NCBI GenBank assembly: GCA_005882155.1
Contig: VBCQ01000475.1
Coordinates: 1 to 13,650 of the forward strand
Reading direction: 5' to 3'
From: Betaproteobacteria bacterium
GTDB taxonomy: Bacteria; Pseudomonadota; Gammaproteobacteria; Burkholderiales; Burkholderiaceae_C
DNA length: 13,650 bases
The position numbers and the translations under genes were made by a program. The notes below the pieces were generated by a model, which searched no databases, was not told where the DNA came from, and saw only the letters and a list, made by a program, of their open reading frames with translations. Positions 12,881 through 13,650 of the stretch are shown piece after piece. Every line of letters begins with the position of its first letter. Within the stretch, counting starts at the first letter, position 1.

Positions 12881-13650
12881 ATGCACGCCAGCGACGCGCT
12901 CATCGAGCCGCTGCGCCGCCATCTCGAGGCGACGCAAGGCGGCCCGGTCGATCGCGTCGAGACGCACATCTCGTGGCTGCTGTTGACGCCGAAGTTCGCT
13001 TTCAAGATCAAGAAGCCGTTGCGACTGAGCTTTCTCGATTTTTCGAGTCTCGAGTTGCGGCGCCATTTTTGCGAGGAAGAACTGCGCCTGAATCGCCGGC
13101 TCGCGAGCGATCTCTATCTCGACGTGGTCGACATCCGCGGCACGCCGGACGCACCGACATTCGCTGCCAGCGGCGATGTCGTCGAAGTCGCGCTGAAGAT
13201 GCGGCGCTTTCCGGCCGGCTCGCTGATGACCGAGCGGCTTGCGACCGGCAAGCTCGACGCGACGCACATCGACCGCTTCGCCGAGCGTCTGGCCGAGTTC
13301 CATCGCACCGCACCGGCCGTCGAGCCGGGCTCGCGGTTCGGTGCGCCGGAGTGCATCGTCGCGCAAGCCGCGGGCACACTCGACGGAATCGAACAGCACG
13401 GTGCGGATGGCGCGGCGCTGCGCGCGTGGATCGCCGAGCAATCCAAGGCACTGACACCATGGTGGGTCGAGCGTCAGTCCGCCGGCCAGGTGCGCGAGTG
13501 CCATGGTGACTTGCACCTGGCGAATGCCCTGGTGCTCGGCGACGATGTGACGGCGTTCGACGGCATCGAGTTCGATCCGGCGCTGCGCTGGATCGACGTG
13601 TTGAGCGACTCGGCGTTCTTCGCGATGGACCTCATCGCCCATGGCCGGCG
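12881..13650 (+). CDS. APH-like kinase-fold protein of the COG2187 type, N-terminal 256 residues (continues past window)
   Basis: The open frame runs off the window edge. The visible part matches the uncharacterised bacterial family annotated as aminoglycoside phosphotransferase-like. It has a lysine-rich segment KFAFKIKKPLRL and SFLDFSSLELR (39-60), ELRLNRRLASDLYLDVV (67-83), MRRFPAGSLMTERL (107-120), the catalytic loop CHGDLHLANAL (H208, D210, N215) and the metal-binding FDGIEFD (D227). Full-length members often have a second, C-terminal P-loop kinase domain (AAA_33/COG0645); that half would lie outside. The substrate is unknown, and drug resistance should not be assumed. AGGAG ten bases before ATG 12881, inside thpR, gives coupling to thpR. 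Confidence 0.8.
   Translation, partial: MHASDALIEPLRRHLEATQGGPVDRVETHISWLLLTPKFAFKIKKPLRLSFLDFSSLELRRHFCEEELRLNRRLASDLYLDVVDIRGTPDAPTFAASGDVVEVALKMRRFPAGSLMTERLATGKLDATHIDRFAERLAEFHRTAPAVEPGSRFGAPECIVAQAAGTLDGIEQHGADGAALRAWIAEQSKALTPWWVERQSAGQVRECHGDLHLANALVLGDDVTAFDGIEFDPALRWIDVLSDSAFFAMDLIAHGR

Noticed and set aside
11846..13642. A minus-strand 598-codon frame
   Set aside because: Only its last 155 codons (from 12313) form the NTF2-like lipoprotein. The rest is antisense to thpR and the APH-like gene, and a signal peptide in the middle of a protein makes no sense.
12881..13650. Aminoglycoside-resistance gene
   Set aside because: The HGDLHLAN loop is shared by the whole APH/choline-kinase fold. 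The surrounding motifs match the uncharacterised COG2187 type, and the neighbour is thpR, with no resistance or mobile context.

Overview
The window is about 13.6 kb of GC-rich DNA. It comes from a Gram-negative bacterium, most likely a betaproteobacterium of the order Burkholderiales. The evidence is an outer-membrane beta-barrel protein, two probable lipoproteins with lipoboxes, a phosphatidylserine decarboxylase close to the proteobacterial type, strongly GC-biased codon third positions, an IS481-like element end, and GC-rich hairpin repeats of a type I associate with Burkholderiales. The taxon is inferred; no 16S or other marker is present.

Layout. Positions 1-149 are the right-hand end of an insertion sequence that looks like the IS481 family. 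It has landed inside a GC-rich hairpin repeat, and more copies of that repeat fill 150-392. An outer-membrane barrel gene follows on the minus strand (445-972). Upstream of it are a very strong 37-bp dyad (1165-1201) and a 52-residue four-cysteine protein (1244-1402, minus). The four-cysteine gene is divergent from a 2OG-Fe dioxygenase gene (1470-2216, plus). Next comes a MASE1-PAS-histidine kinase (2265-4685, plus) with an odd disordered tail that may be a second, nested gene. After a 15-bp perfect hairpin come a class V PLP enzyme (4740-5984) and phosphatidylserine decarboxylase (6013-6879), probably cotranscribed.

A minus-strand block converges on psd. In transcription order it holds a short-chain dehydrogenase (10314-9547), a secreted S9 prolyl-oligopeptidase-type peptidase (9538-7553), a possible remnant of a LysR regulator C-terminus (7551-7429) and a lipoprotein of unknown family (7333-6851). 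The last overlaps the 3' end of psd by 29 bases. A 400-bp gap with a candidate promoter, a 13-codon leader ORF and hairpins precedes a plus-strand RsgA-type GTPase (10715-11803). RsgA and an NTF2-like lipoprotein (12313-11846, minus) converge on a hairpin. The final plus-strand pair is ThpR (RNA 2',3'-cyclic phosphodiesterase, 12347-12880) and an APH-like kinase-fold protein of the COG2187 type (12881 to the window edge), which begins directly after the ThpR stop.

Most of the window is ordinary chromosomal backbone: lipid synthesis, ribosome assembly, RNA-end processing and envelope proteins. The items most worth a second look are the four-cysteine mini-protein with its dyad, the nested tail gene of the kinase, the hairpin abutting the PLP-enzyme start, the leader region before rsgA, and the ThpR/COG2187 pair. 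I see no tRNA, rRNA, CRISPR array, prophage or recognisable defence system.
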